A stretch of 64,000 nt of DNA. Origin: Thelonectria olida. Its lineage: Eukaryota > Ascomycota > Sordariomycetes > Hypocreales > Nectriaceae. Under the pieces are notes generated by a model. That model was not told where the DNA came from. It did not search any database and was given only the letters and a program-made list of their open reading frames with translations. Position numbers and translations under genes: made by a program. Shown one piece after another: positions 32,184 to 44,195 of the stretch; within the stretch, counting starts at the first letter, position 1; every line of letters starts with the position of its first letter. Where the stretch lies: NCBI GenBank assembly GCA_020736575.1, contig JAGPYM010000003.1, positions 1,612,001 through 1,676,000 of the forward strand. The letters are read 5' to 3'.

Positions 32184-34682
32184 TCATATCAAGTCGTCGA
32201 TAGACCGCACAATAGGCGCCTCTCCTTTTGTAGGAGGACTCCTAGGGTCTGCGATGCCAGGACCTGCGCCAAAAGTCGCAAACGGATCTCGGGGGAACTT
32301 GCCCATCCGAGGAGAAAACAGACCCTCGCTTGGCGTTGGGGGGGCCTCGACGAATCGCATGGTGGGGACTTCGTTGAATGAATGTAGAGGATTCTTCGTC
32401 ATTGTTTCTGCCCGAGGAGACATGAGAGCCTCATCATCGTCTGGGTATCCTCCTGGGATAGAAATCGTTCTCTCAACAGGGGCATCGCTGAAAGAGCTGT
32501 TGCTGAAGGAAGGACGGTTGAAAGAGTTGTTGAAAGAAGTATTACTGAAAGAGAATGAGTCTTCTCGAGGCTGATCGGTAAATCGGGGGAACGACAGAGT
32601 TTGGAATCCAAACGACGAGGGGGATGAAAACCCAGGCGATGGGGGAGGCTTGGACCAGAGATCCCGGGCTGGAGAGGGAGTCCGCTTTGGGGGTGATGCC
32701 AAGCGAGGAGCCGGAGCCAGTGTAGCAGGAGCCTTGCCCTGACCAGATTTGGGTCTCAAGGGCAGGTCGCCCAGCTTAAATGGAGTGTAGTTCTCCTCAG
32801 CCTTCTCTTCGATCTTCTCTTCTATCTTGGGCACTGTAGGCATTTGCTCAAGTTCTTGCGCCCACGTATAGGTCGGTGGCGCTGAGGCGGGGCCGGGGGA
32901 TACTGGTTGAGGACCTGGAGTTGAGTTGACCCGAAGCCGGTTGGTGTTTTGCTTCGGAATTGACTCTTTAGGTGCATCGTCTTTCTCGGGGAGTGGCGCG
33001 GTTTGGGGCTCCTTGGAGTCGATGTTAATGGCGTCAGCAGACAATGTCAACCTGTGTCTTGTGGGACTCCGGCCTTTACGAGGTCGGTGAGATGTGCCTG
33101 AGCGCCTCGTGGCATTTTCCTTCTGGAAGTCCTGTAGAGAGTACATGAGCTTCATGTTAGGGCTGATCCATTTGCTCTTGGCCTGGGCAGCATAGTACGC
33201 ATCATTTACCGTCAGCTCAGGCTTCTGGTACAGACCGTAGGCAATGATAAGACTGGCAGATCGACTAGCGCCTTGTTGGCAGTGAATGAGCACTTTCTTG
33301 CCCTCTCTGGTTCGGTTCTCGATAGTCTCGCAAAGCTCCATCAGATCCGGTGCAATATCAGTGTTGTGATCCCAGGGAATGTGGATATACTCTGGGTCCT
33401 TGAATGAGATTGCCTTGGGAGTTGTTGGCGTTTCTGCAGAGAAGTCCTCAGGATACTCAAATGCAGTTGCAAAGCTTGCCGTTGACACCGCAGTGTCGGG
33501 AACTGGGCTTTCAGGAATGGCCTCTCGGAATTGGCTGAAGCCAGGCTTGCTCTCTTGAGCAGCCTTCTGCACTGTGAAGGGGTTATTCACCTCGCGAGCG
33601 ACGTTGATCACCACGTCGAATCGAGAAGCTTCCTCGGCGGTGGGCTCCATGTAAAGGAAAACGTTGTCACTATATATAGCGATCGGTCCATCAGGATAGC
33701 CAGGGGTCTTCATGTCCTCGTTGTTTTCGTTCTCGCAGAAAGGCTCAGGCTCGCCACGCTTAGCCATTTGAGTCTTGATGGGCGATTCCTCCTCAGTAAT
33801 AGCAGTATCAAAAGTCATCTTCATACTCGACTTCATTGGCCGGAGAACCTCTGAGAGGCCTGATTCGTTGCGTTCCAGAACTTTGGGGAAAGTCATACCA
33901 CCAGCAGGACCAAAAGTCGAGGACTGGAGACCTGACAACATGTGAGGCGAGGACATTGAGTGCTTGAGAGCGCGGCGCTGCAACATTGGAGGCATAGCTG
34001 GAGATGGAGGAACCTCGAGCGTGGTCCGAGTGATGAGATCAGAGGTGTTGGTCTTGAGGCTCAGTTGGCTAGGCTTGCGCTTCATGGCAGGGATCATGGG
34101 CTTAATGAAGGATGGAGAAGCAGGCTCAGAGACCAAAGCGGCAGTTGTCGTCGTGGAACCGGAGAAGGGAGGCTGAATAGACAGGCCCTTCATGTTCCGC
34201 GCTCGGCGCGGCGCTGGCGACGTCATTGGTCGTTGTAGACGAGGCGCGTCTGGTGCGCTGAGAAGACAATTCGCCCGGGGAGGAAGATGGTTGGAGAGGC
34301 TGCCAAAGGAGGTAGCCGGGAAGTTGTTAAGAGGAATGAGGTTGATTGGGGAATCGGGAGACGAAGATGGCGAGGGGTCTGAGAGGGGCGACGAGTCAGT
34401 CGTGGAAAGGGTTGTGGTGGGCGAAGAATCGGCCGATTCTGAAGTCTGTGTTGACGTGCTGTCGTGATGCTTATGAGTTGGATCAGTAGGAATGAGTGCG
34501 GAACGCAAAGAGCGCCCCTGCACACCGTTCATTAGACCAGGCACTTTGGGCTGCATGTCAAACTTGGGGTTGACAAGCGTAACGGTTTCTTGATCGGCCA
34601 TTGTTTCGGCGTCCAGATCAAACACTGTCATGAATGGAGGTATTTGATCCTCGTACACTCTTCGGTCTGTTGCTGAAGGCAT
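32184..34682 (-). CDS. dual-specificity phosphatase, Msg5/Pmp1-like MAP-kinase phosphatase
   Basis: A single exon of 832 residues from the ATG at 34682. The frame is open to 34829, but without ATG. The catalytic domain lies at about residues 330-540. Its signature is HCQQGASRS with nucleophile Cys468 and Arg474. Asp438 (IPWDHN), thirty residues before the Cys, is the likely general acid. These are the features of dual-specificity phosphatases that remove phosphate from Tyr and Thr of MAP kinases. At 159-169 RRARNMKGLSI fits the D-type MAPK docking site (basic cluster, spacer, Leu-x-Ile), which supports a MAPK substrate. Both flanks are long, disordered and full of Ser/Thr-Pro sites, as in yeast Msg5. 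Several Phe/Asn/Ser repeats (SFSNTSFNNSF) lie near the C terminus. The target kinase (cell-wall integrity or pheromone type) is inference. Confidence 0.88.
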   Translation of the reverse strand: MPSATDRRVYEDQIPPFMTVFDLDAETMADQETVTLVNPKFDMQPKVPGLMNGVQGRSLRSALIPTDPTHKHHDSTSTQTSESADSSPTTTLSTTDSSPLSDPSPSSSPDSPINLIPLNNFPATSFGSLSNHLPPRANCLLSAPDAPRLQRPMTSPAPRRARNMKGLSIQPPFSGSTTTTAALVSEPASPSFIKPMIPAMKRKPSQLSLKTNTSDLITRTTLEVPPSPAMPPMLQRRALKHSMSSPHMLSGLQSSTFGPAGGMTFPKVLERNESGLSEVLRPMKSSMKMTFDTAITEEESPIKTQMAKRGEPEPFCENENNEDMKTPGYPDGPIAIYSDNVFLYMEPTAEEASRFDVVINVAREVNNPFTVQKAAQESKPGFSQFREAIPESPVPDTAVSTASFATAFEYPEDFSAETPTTPKAISFKDPEYIHIPWDHNTDIAPDLMELCETIENRTREGKKVLIHCQQGASRSASLIIAYGLYQKPELTVNDAYYAAQAKSKWISPNMKLMYSLQDFQKENATRRSGTSHRPRKGRSPTRHRLTLSADAINIDSKEPQTAPLPEKDDAPKESIPKQNTNRLRVNSTPGPQPVSPGPASAPPTYTWAQELEQMPTVPKIEEKIEEKAEENYTPFKLGDLPLRPKSGQGKAPATLAPAPRLASPPKRTPSPARDLWSKPPPSPGFSSPSSFGFQTLSFPRFTDQPREDSFSFSNTSFNNSFNRPSFSNSSFSDAPVERTISIPGGYPDDDEALMSPRAETMTKNPLHSFNEVPTMRFVEAPPTPSEGLFSPRMGKFPRDPFATFGAGPGIADPRSPPTKGEAPIVRSIDDLI

Positions 34683-35981
34683 CTTGTTCGGATTGATGTG
34701 CTTTGTTGGAACAAGTGTCTGTTTGTCGGGGGTTTGTTGCGGCGAGGGTTTGTCGTCGCAGGCGCTTGTTTGAGTGTTTGTCCACACACGAGACTCGATT
34801 CTCACAAGACGGGCCAAGGTACTTTCCACCGGGGACAGTATCGTTTGACGATTAGGTAGTTTTGTTCGAGAAAAGCAAAATAAAATCAGAAGGGAGTAAA
34901 CGAATGGCTTCGCGGATTGCCGTGTTCGCGAGGGTCGGTTCGAGTCGGCGGACAGCGCAGCTGGATCCTAACACTGAGGGACACGAGGTGAACAATGTTC
35001 GATGGCACCGGGAACGGCTTTGAAGGTCCGAGATAATAATGCAAAGGAAAGAATGGATCCTCGGTTGGATCGAAATGGGCGACCCGTGGTTGAAGAAGTG
35101 TAAACGGGATGCGACCGTGGTCGTTGTCGGGCCGAGTCTGCGTGATGTGTGGCAGGGAGCAAACCCAGAAACGAGGTGAGACAAAGAATCGGCGCCTCGG
35201 GAAGACCTGCGAAGTAGAGGCGGCTGGAGGCTTGAATCTGTCGTCGTCAAACCGACAAGAGCATGATCTCTTGTCAAGGTCGAATCTTTGAGGCGCTTTG
35301 GGCGTCGAGGGGAAAGGGAAGAAGAAGAGGAGGAGGGAGGAAGGGAAGTGAAGAAGAGTGGATGATGAGGAAGAGAAGAAGGGAAGGAAGAGCAGCAGAG
35401 AATCAGAAGGCGGATACGATTGAGTTTAGCTGGTAACGGAACAGGGCAAAGGACGAAACAGGCGCTGGGGGTGGGCGACTAGGTACCTAAGGTCGGCAAG
35501 CGGGTGCCATCCAGGGCGCTACCTTCTGCGTGGTAGTGGAGGAGGCACAGGGTAGCAGGGGGTTCCATTTGGGGCGCACCAATTGCGGAGGCACTGTATA
35601 CACTATACTGTCCTGCCCTGTGCGCTACTGTGCCATGTGCGAAAGTGGATGCACAGTGTACGAGCATGTACCAATGGTCCATGTTTTCAACGGGGGGGCG
35701 ACACCGTCACAGCTCAGTTCAAGCGCTGAGAAGCCGACGCAGCGACGACGGCGGCAGCCAAAACGACGAGCTAGCCTAAACCAGCTGCATCCAACAGATC
35801 CAGCGCCAACGCTGCAAGCCATCCAGGGATCCCTCAGTGCCCGTCGGCACCTGCAAGACGTGGTCGGGAAGAGCGACAGGTTGGCGGCAGTGAGAAGCCA
35901 GACGAGAACCCCAGACAAGGCGGACACGACGAACAATAGCTAACTGCGGCGGCAAAGCCCGTTCCACGTTTCCCAATAGCC

Positions 35982-35999
35982 GGGGGGGGGGGGGGGGGG
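35982..35999 (+). repeat. G18 homopolymer
   Basis: Eighteen consecutive G residues (flanked by C), able to form a G-quadruplex and prone to sequencing or replication slippage. Confidence 0.85.
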
Positions 36000-36992
36000 C
36001 CTTGCGAATCTGCCCTTCTTGCCCTCGCAACTGGGCCAACAGCACACAAGCCGCAGAGAGGGCTGGCCAGTCGGCCAATCAACCAGCCAGCTGGGAGGCG
36101 AAGAACAAGAAGAAGCACGAAGGATCAGGGTGAACAAAACCAACCAGTCAGCAACGCCCATAGCAGCCATAGCTGGCGGAATTGAAGAGCTGGAACGGGG
36201 ACCGCTGGAGACTCTTTTTTTTCCCTTTCCTTGCGACGCAGCGCTACGAGGAGCCACTCATCACCCCTTGTTACCTTTCCCGGTTAGACCGTCTGCAGTC
36301 CAGCTGCGGATCTGTGTGGTCCGCTGTGTGTCGTTCTGCGCAGTGTGCCCGCAAGGAGCCCGTCTGGGGCTGGGCTGGAGTCCTCAGTGCGTTTCCGAGT
36401 GCGTCGCGCCGCGTCGTGAGTGGCCAGGGCGGAGCAGGGGTGCAGTCGCGAAACAGGCTGGGGGCTAAATATAGCAGCCTGCACAGCACGGTAGGCGCCT
36501 ACAGAAGGCCAATCACAGCTCTGTGACCAAATTTGGGCTTGACAATTGCAGCAGGGCGGGAGGGGACTTGGGGAGAACGAGCGCAAGGGTTGGAGGGTTT
36601 AAATTTAACCCTCCGAAGCGCGTACTCCGTCCACCTGCGCATCGACGCACTGTGCGAGGCCGCCCGCTGCCGTCGTTTTACTCGTTTGCTTGTTTGCCAT
36701 CCATCCATCTCACACAAGGATTCATTGTTCATTGCTTGTTGTAGATTGAGTGTATTGCATGCATGCGAGTCGACAAATACCGATAGGACAACACACTCGG
36801 GCGTTTATTGATTCATTCAGGCGCTGGCTTGATGACTCCTTCCTCGTTCGCGATTGTTAATGTACCTACCTACCTTATGTAAACGCCAGAGAGGCGAACA
36901 GCGGACGGAAAGAACATGCGGGGTGAGCAGATTACCTTGCTTTGCTCCAATCTCTATTTATGGAAAGAGCCCGAACAACCACCACCCAAAAC

Positions 36993-37012
36993 AAAATAAA
37001 ATAAAATAAAAT
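36993..37012 (+). repeat. AAAAT pentanucleotide microsatellite
   Basis: Four perfect AAAAT units in the gene-poor interval. Confidence 0.8.
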
Positions 37013-37511
37013 AATACATCACAGGTAGCCACTGTCGCACAAGACGCTTTCATTCTTCTCCCCTACCGAGTCCATTCATTCTATCGTCGACTGCCCGTGA
37101 AGAACAGACCAGCACCAGACAAACAAGGCTTTCTCCAACCGCCGTCTGAACATCTCGCTCGCTCCGCCTCGTCGCGAACCAGCCAACCAGCCTACCAGTA
37201 CCAGCCAAGCAGGGCTGGAACGGTCAAGCCAACACATTTTCCGGCTGGAGTCTGAAGATGACCTTACCCCGGCACCCCATCAACCCGTACCCCCGTACCC
37301 CCCCATCCACAGTCGCCCCCTCCATGCTCGTCTCATGCACTCATCCAATGTTCGGTGATTCGGGCGTTTGGCGTCACAGGTGGACAGGGACCTTGGACCC
37401 AACATCCAAGAGAGAGGGGCGCGCCGCTCCCACCGTCAAACTAAGACTGCGTGCCGTCAGATGCCCTGTGCCTAGGCCCCAAGTTACCCAGGATGGCTGA
37501 GATTTTGGTCT

Positions 37512-37521
37512 ACTACGTAGT
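37512..37521. repeat. palindrome ACTACGTAGT, copy 1
   Basis: Perfect 10-base inverted repeat. The same string recurs at 39558-39567 and 43808-43817. A one-mismatch version (ACTACGCAGT) is at 37670-37679. It could be a dimeric transcription-factor site or a dispersed short element; function unknown. Confidence 0.7.
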
Positions 37522-38470
37522 GGGACTTTGCACTCATCCATCGTCCATCGTCTGGCCCGTTCTGGTCTCGTGTAATGAAGTACTAACGAGAGTCTCAACG
37601 TTGTCGGTATGGGGAAACCGGGACTCGACTTGGGGAGAGATGGAGAAGACGAAAGCCAGGGTCCTGTCTACTACGCAGTCAGAGCCAAAGGAGCGACTGG
37701 TGTGCTGACTTTGGTCTCGTCTGTGATGGCCCCCAGGCTACCCAGGGTGCCAGGTTAACAGTATCCGAAGGTTGGCCAGTGATTACTGGGATGCTCAAGT
37801 TTCTCACTCTCTCGACGGAGGTTTATGAGCGGCTGTCGAGCTGGTCATTGCCATCCTGGGCCTCGTGGCTGGCCGTCCTTTGGGTCTTTGGTGTGCGCCA
37901 CTGTCCCTGTGAAGGGTTGGGCCGGTTGGCGAGCGCCCGTCACCACCAACCTTTGACTCTAAAGTGGCAACGGCGGCGCCAATACTGTGAAGGGACGAAT
38001 CCTTCCAGTCGATCCAAACAACATGTGCATCTTGACGAGTCGCCTGCCGTCTGCAGCGGAGACGTGATTGGTTGGTGAATCAATTAATTAAGTTGAGTCA
38101 CGGGTGCTGCATGACCGCCTCAAGTCGTCAAGAAGAAGCCAAAGCCACCAACTTACAAACATGCAAGTTTTCGGGACCGGGAGGTATGTACGATAATTAT
38201 TCTTAGATTCTGACTGTAGATCGTCATCCACCGCTGCGGAAATCAACTCAATTGTTCACTCATCAACAACCAAAGGGACTTGGGTTTCGTGGTCAAGGTA
38301 AGCTCACCCACATGGCAGCAGCTCGACGGAGTAACTTATTCCCTTTACTAATAACGACACCTCCATCTGAGCTTCGTATGCACGGCGTAAGCTTCCCTGT
38401 TATGTATGAAGACGTTCGTATTGTCATTCGTCAGTCACCGTCGTCATCCAGGACTATAATGATCCGACAT

Positions 38471-38487
38471 CCCCCCCCCCCCCCCCC
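38471..38487 (+). repeat. C17 homopolymer
   Basis: Seventeen consecutive C residues: on the minus strand a G17 run, and so a second G-quadruplex candidate in the same gap, 2.5 kb from the G18 tract and on the opposite strand. Confidence 0.85.
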
Positions 38488-39557
38488 ACTTTCTTTATGC
38501 CGTTGACGACCATGGCCACACAACAGTGGTTCTCTGTCGGCAGGTAATGAGAAGGAAATATGCTCGTTCCCATAAGTTGTCATCCCTTCTCAAGCCACCG
38601 AGACGCGCAAATGGTTGAATAAGCGGCAAACAAGTGAAGAGAGGCGCGGGCGGCATTCCAAACCCCAGTCATCTTGGCTGCGGGGCCAGCTGTTGGTAGC
38701 AGATCAAACATGCAAGCCACAAGGCGATGGTGGCACAGGATTTCTTACTGGCAAGTTTCCGTTCCGTCTCGACCAGGCCTGGCTCGGGTGGCCCATGTCT
38801 GAAGGCGGCTATTCTTGTCGCGGTTTCATTCTCAGCCTCTTGGACCGGCCTCGAAGCCAGTCATGTCGGTAAGATTGGACTCTGGACGATCGATGCAGGT
38901 CAAATTGCCTGGGACCAGGGGGGAGGCGATGCACGCTGGACTTGGAATCCATTTTTAGACGTGGCTAACATCGAATCAGTGAAAAACTGTGTCCTCAACA
39001 AGTCCGAGTCGCGATGTGTACAAAGTCATTGTGCAATGAGGAATCAAACCGATGGTCCCCGGCCAGGATTCCTGTCCATCTGCCCTTTGACCTCGTACAA
39101 CAAGCTTTTCAATGGCATGCTTCGTTACTAACTAGACTGCAGCTTGGCCATGTTGAAACTTGTCTCCTCAAGCTTTAATGAGCCACCTGAAAGTCGCAGC
39201 TTCTCCCCCAAGGGCCCCTGAACCTGGACCCTTTCTTTTTTGCTACGAGACAAGGAGGAGTCGAGGACCGAGATGAGATTTGGCGTGACGCGTTTTTAGG
39301 CGAGAAAAGCGGCTGCGGGGGGGCGGCAAATTAGTTACTACTATGTATTAATTAACTACGGGAAAAAGGGAACTGGGCAATCTGAAACGAAAGATATGCC
39401 ACTGCAGGGTCACGTTGCCCTGGAGAGGAAGGGAGGCGTCGATCCTCTGTTGGGCCTCTCTCCCTTTCCATTCCCATCACCTTGACATGGCGGTCTCGGG
39501 CTTGAACGAGGCTTGGTGGTGAAGCACGGCGTCCTTCCGACGCCTTTGTAACTAACT

Positions 39558-39567
39558 ACTACGTAGT
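39558..39567. repeat. palindrome ACTACGTAGT, copy 2
   Basis: Second exact copy; here the palindrome extends to 12 bases, TACTACGTAGTA (39557-39568). Confidence 0.7.
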
Positions 39568-42500
39568 ATGTGTGAGTCGAGTCGAGATGTACTAGGATCC
39601 TGTGATTCACTCGTCTCTCTCCCTTGCGACTCGAATCACCACCACACAATGACACGATCAGCATGCGGGATCCCACCACCGACATCTACTCCGCAGCAGG
39701 TATGTCAGTCAGCATATCTATCCATTCCATTGCGAAGAGAGAGTCACGCGCTTCTTCTTCTCACCGATACGATACGTTTCGAGTAAAACATGGAAAACCC
39801 CCTGGTTCGGCGCGTCGCGTCAACCAGCTCCCATTAATCGCTCGTAAATGAGTCCCAGGCCCCCAGCACATTTGCCTAGATATCGCTCAGCCGAGCTCTG
39901 TTTTCCTTGATCTTATCACACGGGACTATTGCCCGCTTGGGGGTCGTTCGAGCATGGGTTCGGTTGTCTAGGCGAGATCATATGGAAGTCTTTGCTGGAG
40001 TTTCAGGTTTGTCGGGACGTGCCGAAACTCGGGCCAAGGTACCAACACATTGGTTGCCATATACTACCGGGTAAACGGTCTCGGGTTTCATGATTGCTGC
40101 GAGAAGAGCTTCATAGGCACTGGCAGCGGCCATTGCAAAACGTGAACATCGCGCCGGCACTGCGACGCCCCGAAACGCTCGTGGTATGCCGCATCTGCCT
40201 CGGTCGTCTCTGCTGTCACACGGCCCGGTATCATTTGCGAATAAAGCATCATTACCGTCTCGGAGATTTGAATAGGCATCTGTTTGTCTCCTAGTGTTGA
40301 TGTGATCAAGTTCAAAATGTTTGATCGTTGTTGAGCAACAATGTGTAACCTGGCTGTGACCGTCTGAACGTAACAACTCCGTTGTGAGTGAGTCGGTTCT
40401 CAAACTGCACGACGTTTCTCGCCGGTAGATGGTGCAACATCAAAGATGGCAGGCAACAATTCTGAAGCATGACCCGGAGTCCGTGATAGAGATCACAAGC
40501 TCCTTCAACTTTGCACTGTACGATACGGTTCGGCTACATTTGGCACATTCTCCATTTCCGGGGACATCCATTCAGTCACATTCATACTAATATATACACT
40601 TCTCACTTTGTCAAATCCTGCCTCTGGCTGCGGATGAGTAGTTGTTGCTGCTCCGACTTCCTCATTAATCAACAAGGGTTGTCACCAGTGAGGGGTTACA
40701 TCTGGATTTGGGCGATACAGGAAAAACAAGAGTAAATATATGAACCGAGGAAGCCATGAGGCTAGTCAGAAAAGGAGAATTCCATTGACAGTAGTACACA
40801 TATTTACATTTAGAAGAAAGAGGAGGTTGCCTTAGCCTCAGCTGGAGCTTCTATACACATAACCATACTCAACAATACTGTAGTCATACAACATCAAGGC
40901 TCCCTGAATCACAAATATCCCGAGGAATTAATTCATCTCTGGGTATGTTGGCTCGCTTCTTCTGTCATTTCTGCATTGCCCAGGCTGTACAGTTCAGAGG
41001 ACTTTGAAAACCTCGATGGTAAAGACGTGCTGTGATTCCTTCACATTTCTCTGATCTCGTTCGTAAGAAGTCTCGGTAGGTCCCAGCGTTTGTAGGAGGA
41101 AGCTTGATTCCTATAATTCCATTATACGCTTTGCGAGGGACAGTGTTGTGCAGTCAGATGCGTCTTAGATGACGTGGGAATGCGTCGCCTTTCACCTTGA
41201 TGTTGCCATGAGTCCTCCGTATTCTTCTGCGCCAAGACACTATATATGCGGGCAATCCCAACAGGTAACTGTTTACATGGAACACAACGGCATAGTATCT
41301 ACTGGTATATTTACCGGTGTAGAGAGAGTCTACAAATGTTCGCCTGGGTCAGTTTGGGTCAGGTAGCTGTCTCTACCACCGGACTACAGTCCCATCGATA
41401 GGTATCTTCCCTCTTGGGGTATCCCAAGTGCAGTTCTTTTGAACCTAGAGCGTCTGTTTGGCAAACTACTGAATTGTATAAACATCAGGTTGGCTTCTTC
41501 AAGTTATTTCGGGGTAGTGTACATCGTTTGGTCCGCAACTTTCTCACTCAGACGCAGATGACTCGTATAGTTGGAGCAATGTGGTATTCTTGAGCATTAC
41601 ATGTGCTTCCGCGGCCACCCCCTGGCCTAAGTTGTCTCATTGGGGTGCGTCTTATATGGAAACTATATGCATCTCACACACCTGCACCTTGCTTGACCTT
41701 CGTAGTCTAGACCCGAGCTCCTCTTTGGCTACCCAGACGAGCGAGGACTGTGATTCTTCGAGAATATTTAACATGCTTACCGCGTTTTTGGCACACGAGT
41801 CATACTGAGTTTCCCCTGTCGGCTTAAAAATAGTTGAATTACAGACCAGAATGAAAACTTGGAGTTGGAGGTGTCCGTCAGGTGGTGACCGGCATAACCT
41901 AGAGCGAGACCTGAATCGACGACACTGAAGCTCAACAGCAACGCCTTTTCCCGGGGGATGTTGTTTCTTCTCGTTTCGTTTTATGGACACAAATGGGCAT
42001 CTTCCGCAGTGTAGTACCTATGTCATTAAGTAGAATGGGAATATCTGCTGCTTGATGTAAACGATCAACTCTGTGGTTGATTGATCCATCAGCATACGCC
42101 CACCATTTGCATTCGCGCCCAAGGGATGACATCCGCCCAGAAGCATATCAAGGCAAACATATCTAGCCATAAAGCGCACAGGAAGAATTACTAAAGTCGT
42201 TTCTTGGTTGTCATGTGTATTCGGCTTTCATGATGTTCGTCTATAGGGTAGCTTGCTTGCTTGAGATGGTGATAACTTCGCCGAGCTAGGTGAGTTAATG
42301 GCGATATTCCGATGCTGCTTTAGCGGGAAATCTTATTTAGCGTCGGAGAAACTGACCTGCATGTCCTAGGTTTGAAAAGGCTTTAAATCTCCAAGAGAAT
42401 GCTTTGGCTGAGCGCTATGATCCTTTGTGAGGGTGGTGCTTGGGACATGGTAGCGGGCACGGGACGGCATCTCCACCATGAAGGGAACGGTAGCGACACG

Positions 42501-43807
42501 ATATATTGCGATTGACTGTCGAGCAAAGCCTATTGGGCCATCTACCGATGATGGTTGAATGGAGCAATAGCAAACTTGGCTGTACCTTAACTCACGGCCG
42601 AAACTTGTCGGGCCTTTCTTATCTTGGACGTTTGACGGAGTTGCGAGCAAACATCGGAGTGGACCATGGGGAGCTTCCAGCAAATAGCAAACAGAACCGT
42701 GGGTGATTGAATACGATTATCGACTGTAATAATGACGGTCACAGTGAGGGTTGGTTTGGGACAGTCGTCCGAAGCTCCGTTGCAACCATGGCAAAGGAAG
42801 TTCCCCGGCAGCTCGGAGGGCAGGCAAACCACGTGTGAAGGGGTCAGGGAGAGAATTGATGGGATCACGGAGCTATTGCGTGCCTCCCGAGAAAGGTTCT
42901 CCCTGAGGATATGAGGACATCTGATGAAGGGCCTGGTGAGAGCTTGCCTGGTCGACCTGTTCCAAACTAACAGTACGAATACGTAGTCTAGAAGCTCCTA
43001 GAATGGACAACGAGTTACATCTGCGAGAAATGCTACGAGCCGTTGGCCTTTTTTGCTTTTTCACTGCGAGTTATCCCCATAAATGGCGACGCCGTGGCGT
43101 TGGCCCTGTTGGAGAGTTTGACTATTGCTGCAGGATTGAGGAGGATGGAGATTAAAATGGTGCACAGAACCTGCAGTCAAGAGGAGTACGTTTACTGGAA
43201 GCAGGAACCTGCATCGAGGCGGCGTTGGCGGTCGTTCACTATTGCGTAGTTTAAAAGGAGAAGCGCATTGGTGTTGTGTCACGGCGCCAGACTAACAAGA
43301 AATGCTCCGTACACGGGAATATCTTCTCTCTGATGCAAACTCTTTGTGCCCGTTGGTGATGTCTTTCTCCTGAACTTGGATCACACACTGCGTCGCATTT
43401 TGCCCAGGCCGGCCCAAGGTGGCTGGGAGGTTTCTGCGATCTACACGGCTAGGGAAGGGGACGAAACGCTGAGCAAGGGACAGGAAAATTAACGGTGGCC
43501 CTGTCGCAGCAAGGGACCCCCGGGAGGACGAACGGTCCTTTCATCGAAATCTCGACGAGGGTCTGCATCCTGATGGAACGGGGGGGAGATGCTGCTTCGT
43601 TGCCAACTGTATACGGAGTACAAAGGAAGAGGACGAAGAACGGCAACTCTCGGAGGAGGGAGAAGTACGAAGTAGATAGGGGATGGCTGAGGCCAGTCAC
43701 GTCAGGCTAATGCACAGCTTCGAGCCCAGCCTCCTCCTTGGCTTGAGCTCTCACCTGCGCGCTGAAGACTTGCCAGACGCATGCAGGAGACGAGCTAACT
43801 ATTGCCG

Positions 43808-43817
43808 ACTACGTAGT
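43808..43817. repeat. palindrome ACTACGTAGT, copy 3
   Basis: Third exact copy, 4.2 kb from the second, just left of the possible relic coding segment at 44196. Confidence 0.7.
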
Positions 43818-44195
43818 AGTTCAAGGCCAGAGGCGAGCTAAGACATCTGTCAAGAAACGACCAATGGCGGAATTGGGGAGATTTAAGGATGCGTTGAACC
43901 ATTGGCGAGTGGATATCCAGGGTATGATATATGGATATATGTCTCAGCAACGGATCACATCAATGGACGGAGATATAATTGTGCACGTCTCAATCGCATC
44001 ACCAAACATACCGCAGGCATGGTGGAATGCAAATCATCCCATGTTTCCCTCGGGCTCCCCCTTTAGCGCTGCTCGCAAAACCCCAGAGAGAGCCTCTTGT
44101 TTCAGCACAGGGATGGCGAGATGGGCGTTCCCCAGCAAGTTCTTCGTCTTGTTCTCGGGCCCCTGGTCCAACTCCCACGAGGCTAGACAAACCGG

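Noticed and set aside
38727..39131. 134-codon ATG frame in the gene-poor block
   Set aside because: It has a short hydrophobic run but no credible signal peptide, no domain and mixed composition; chance frame more likely.
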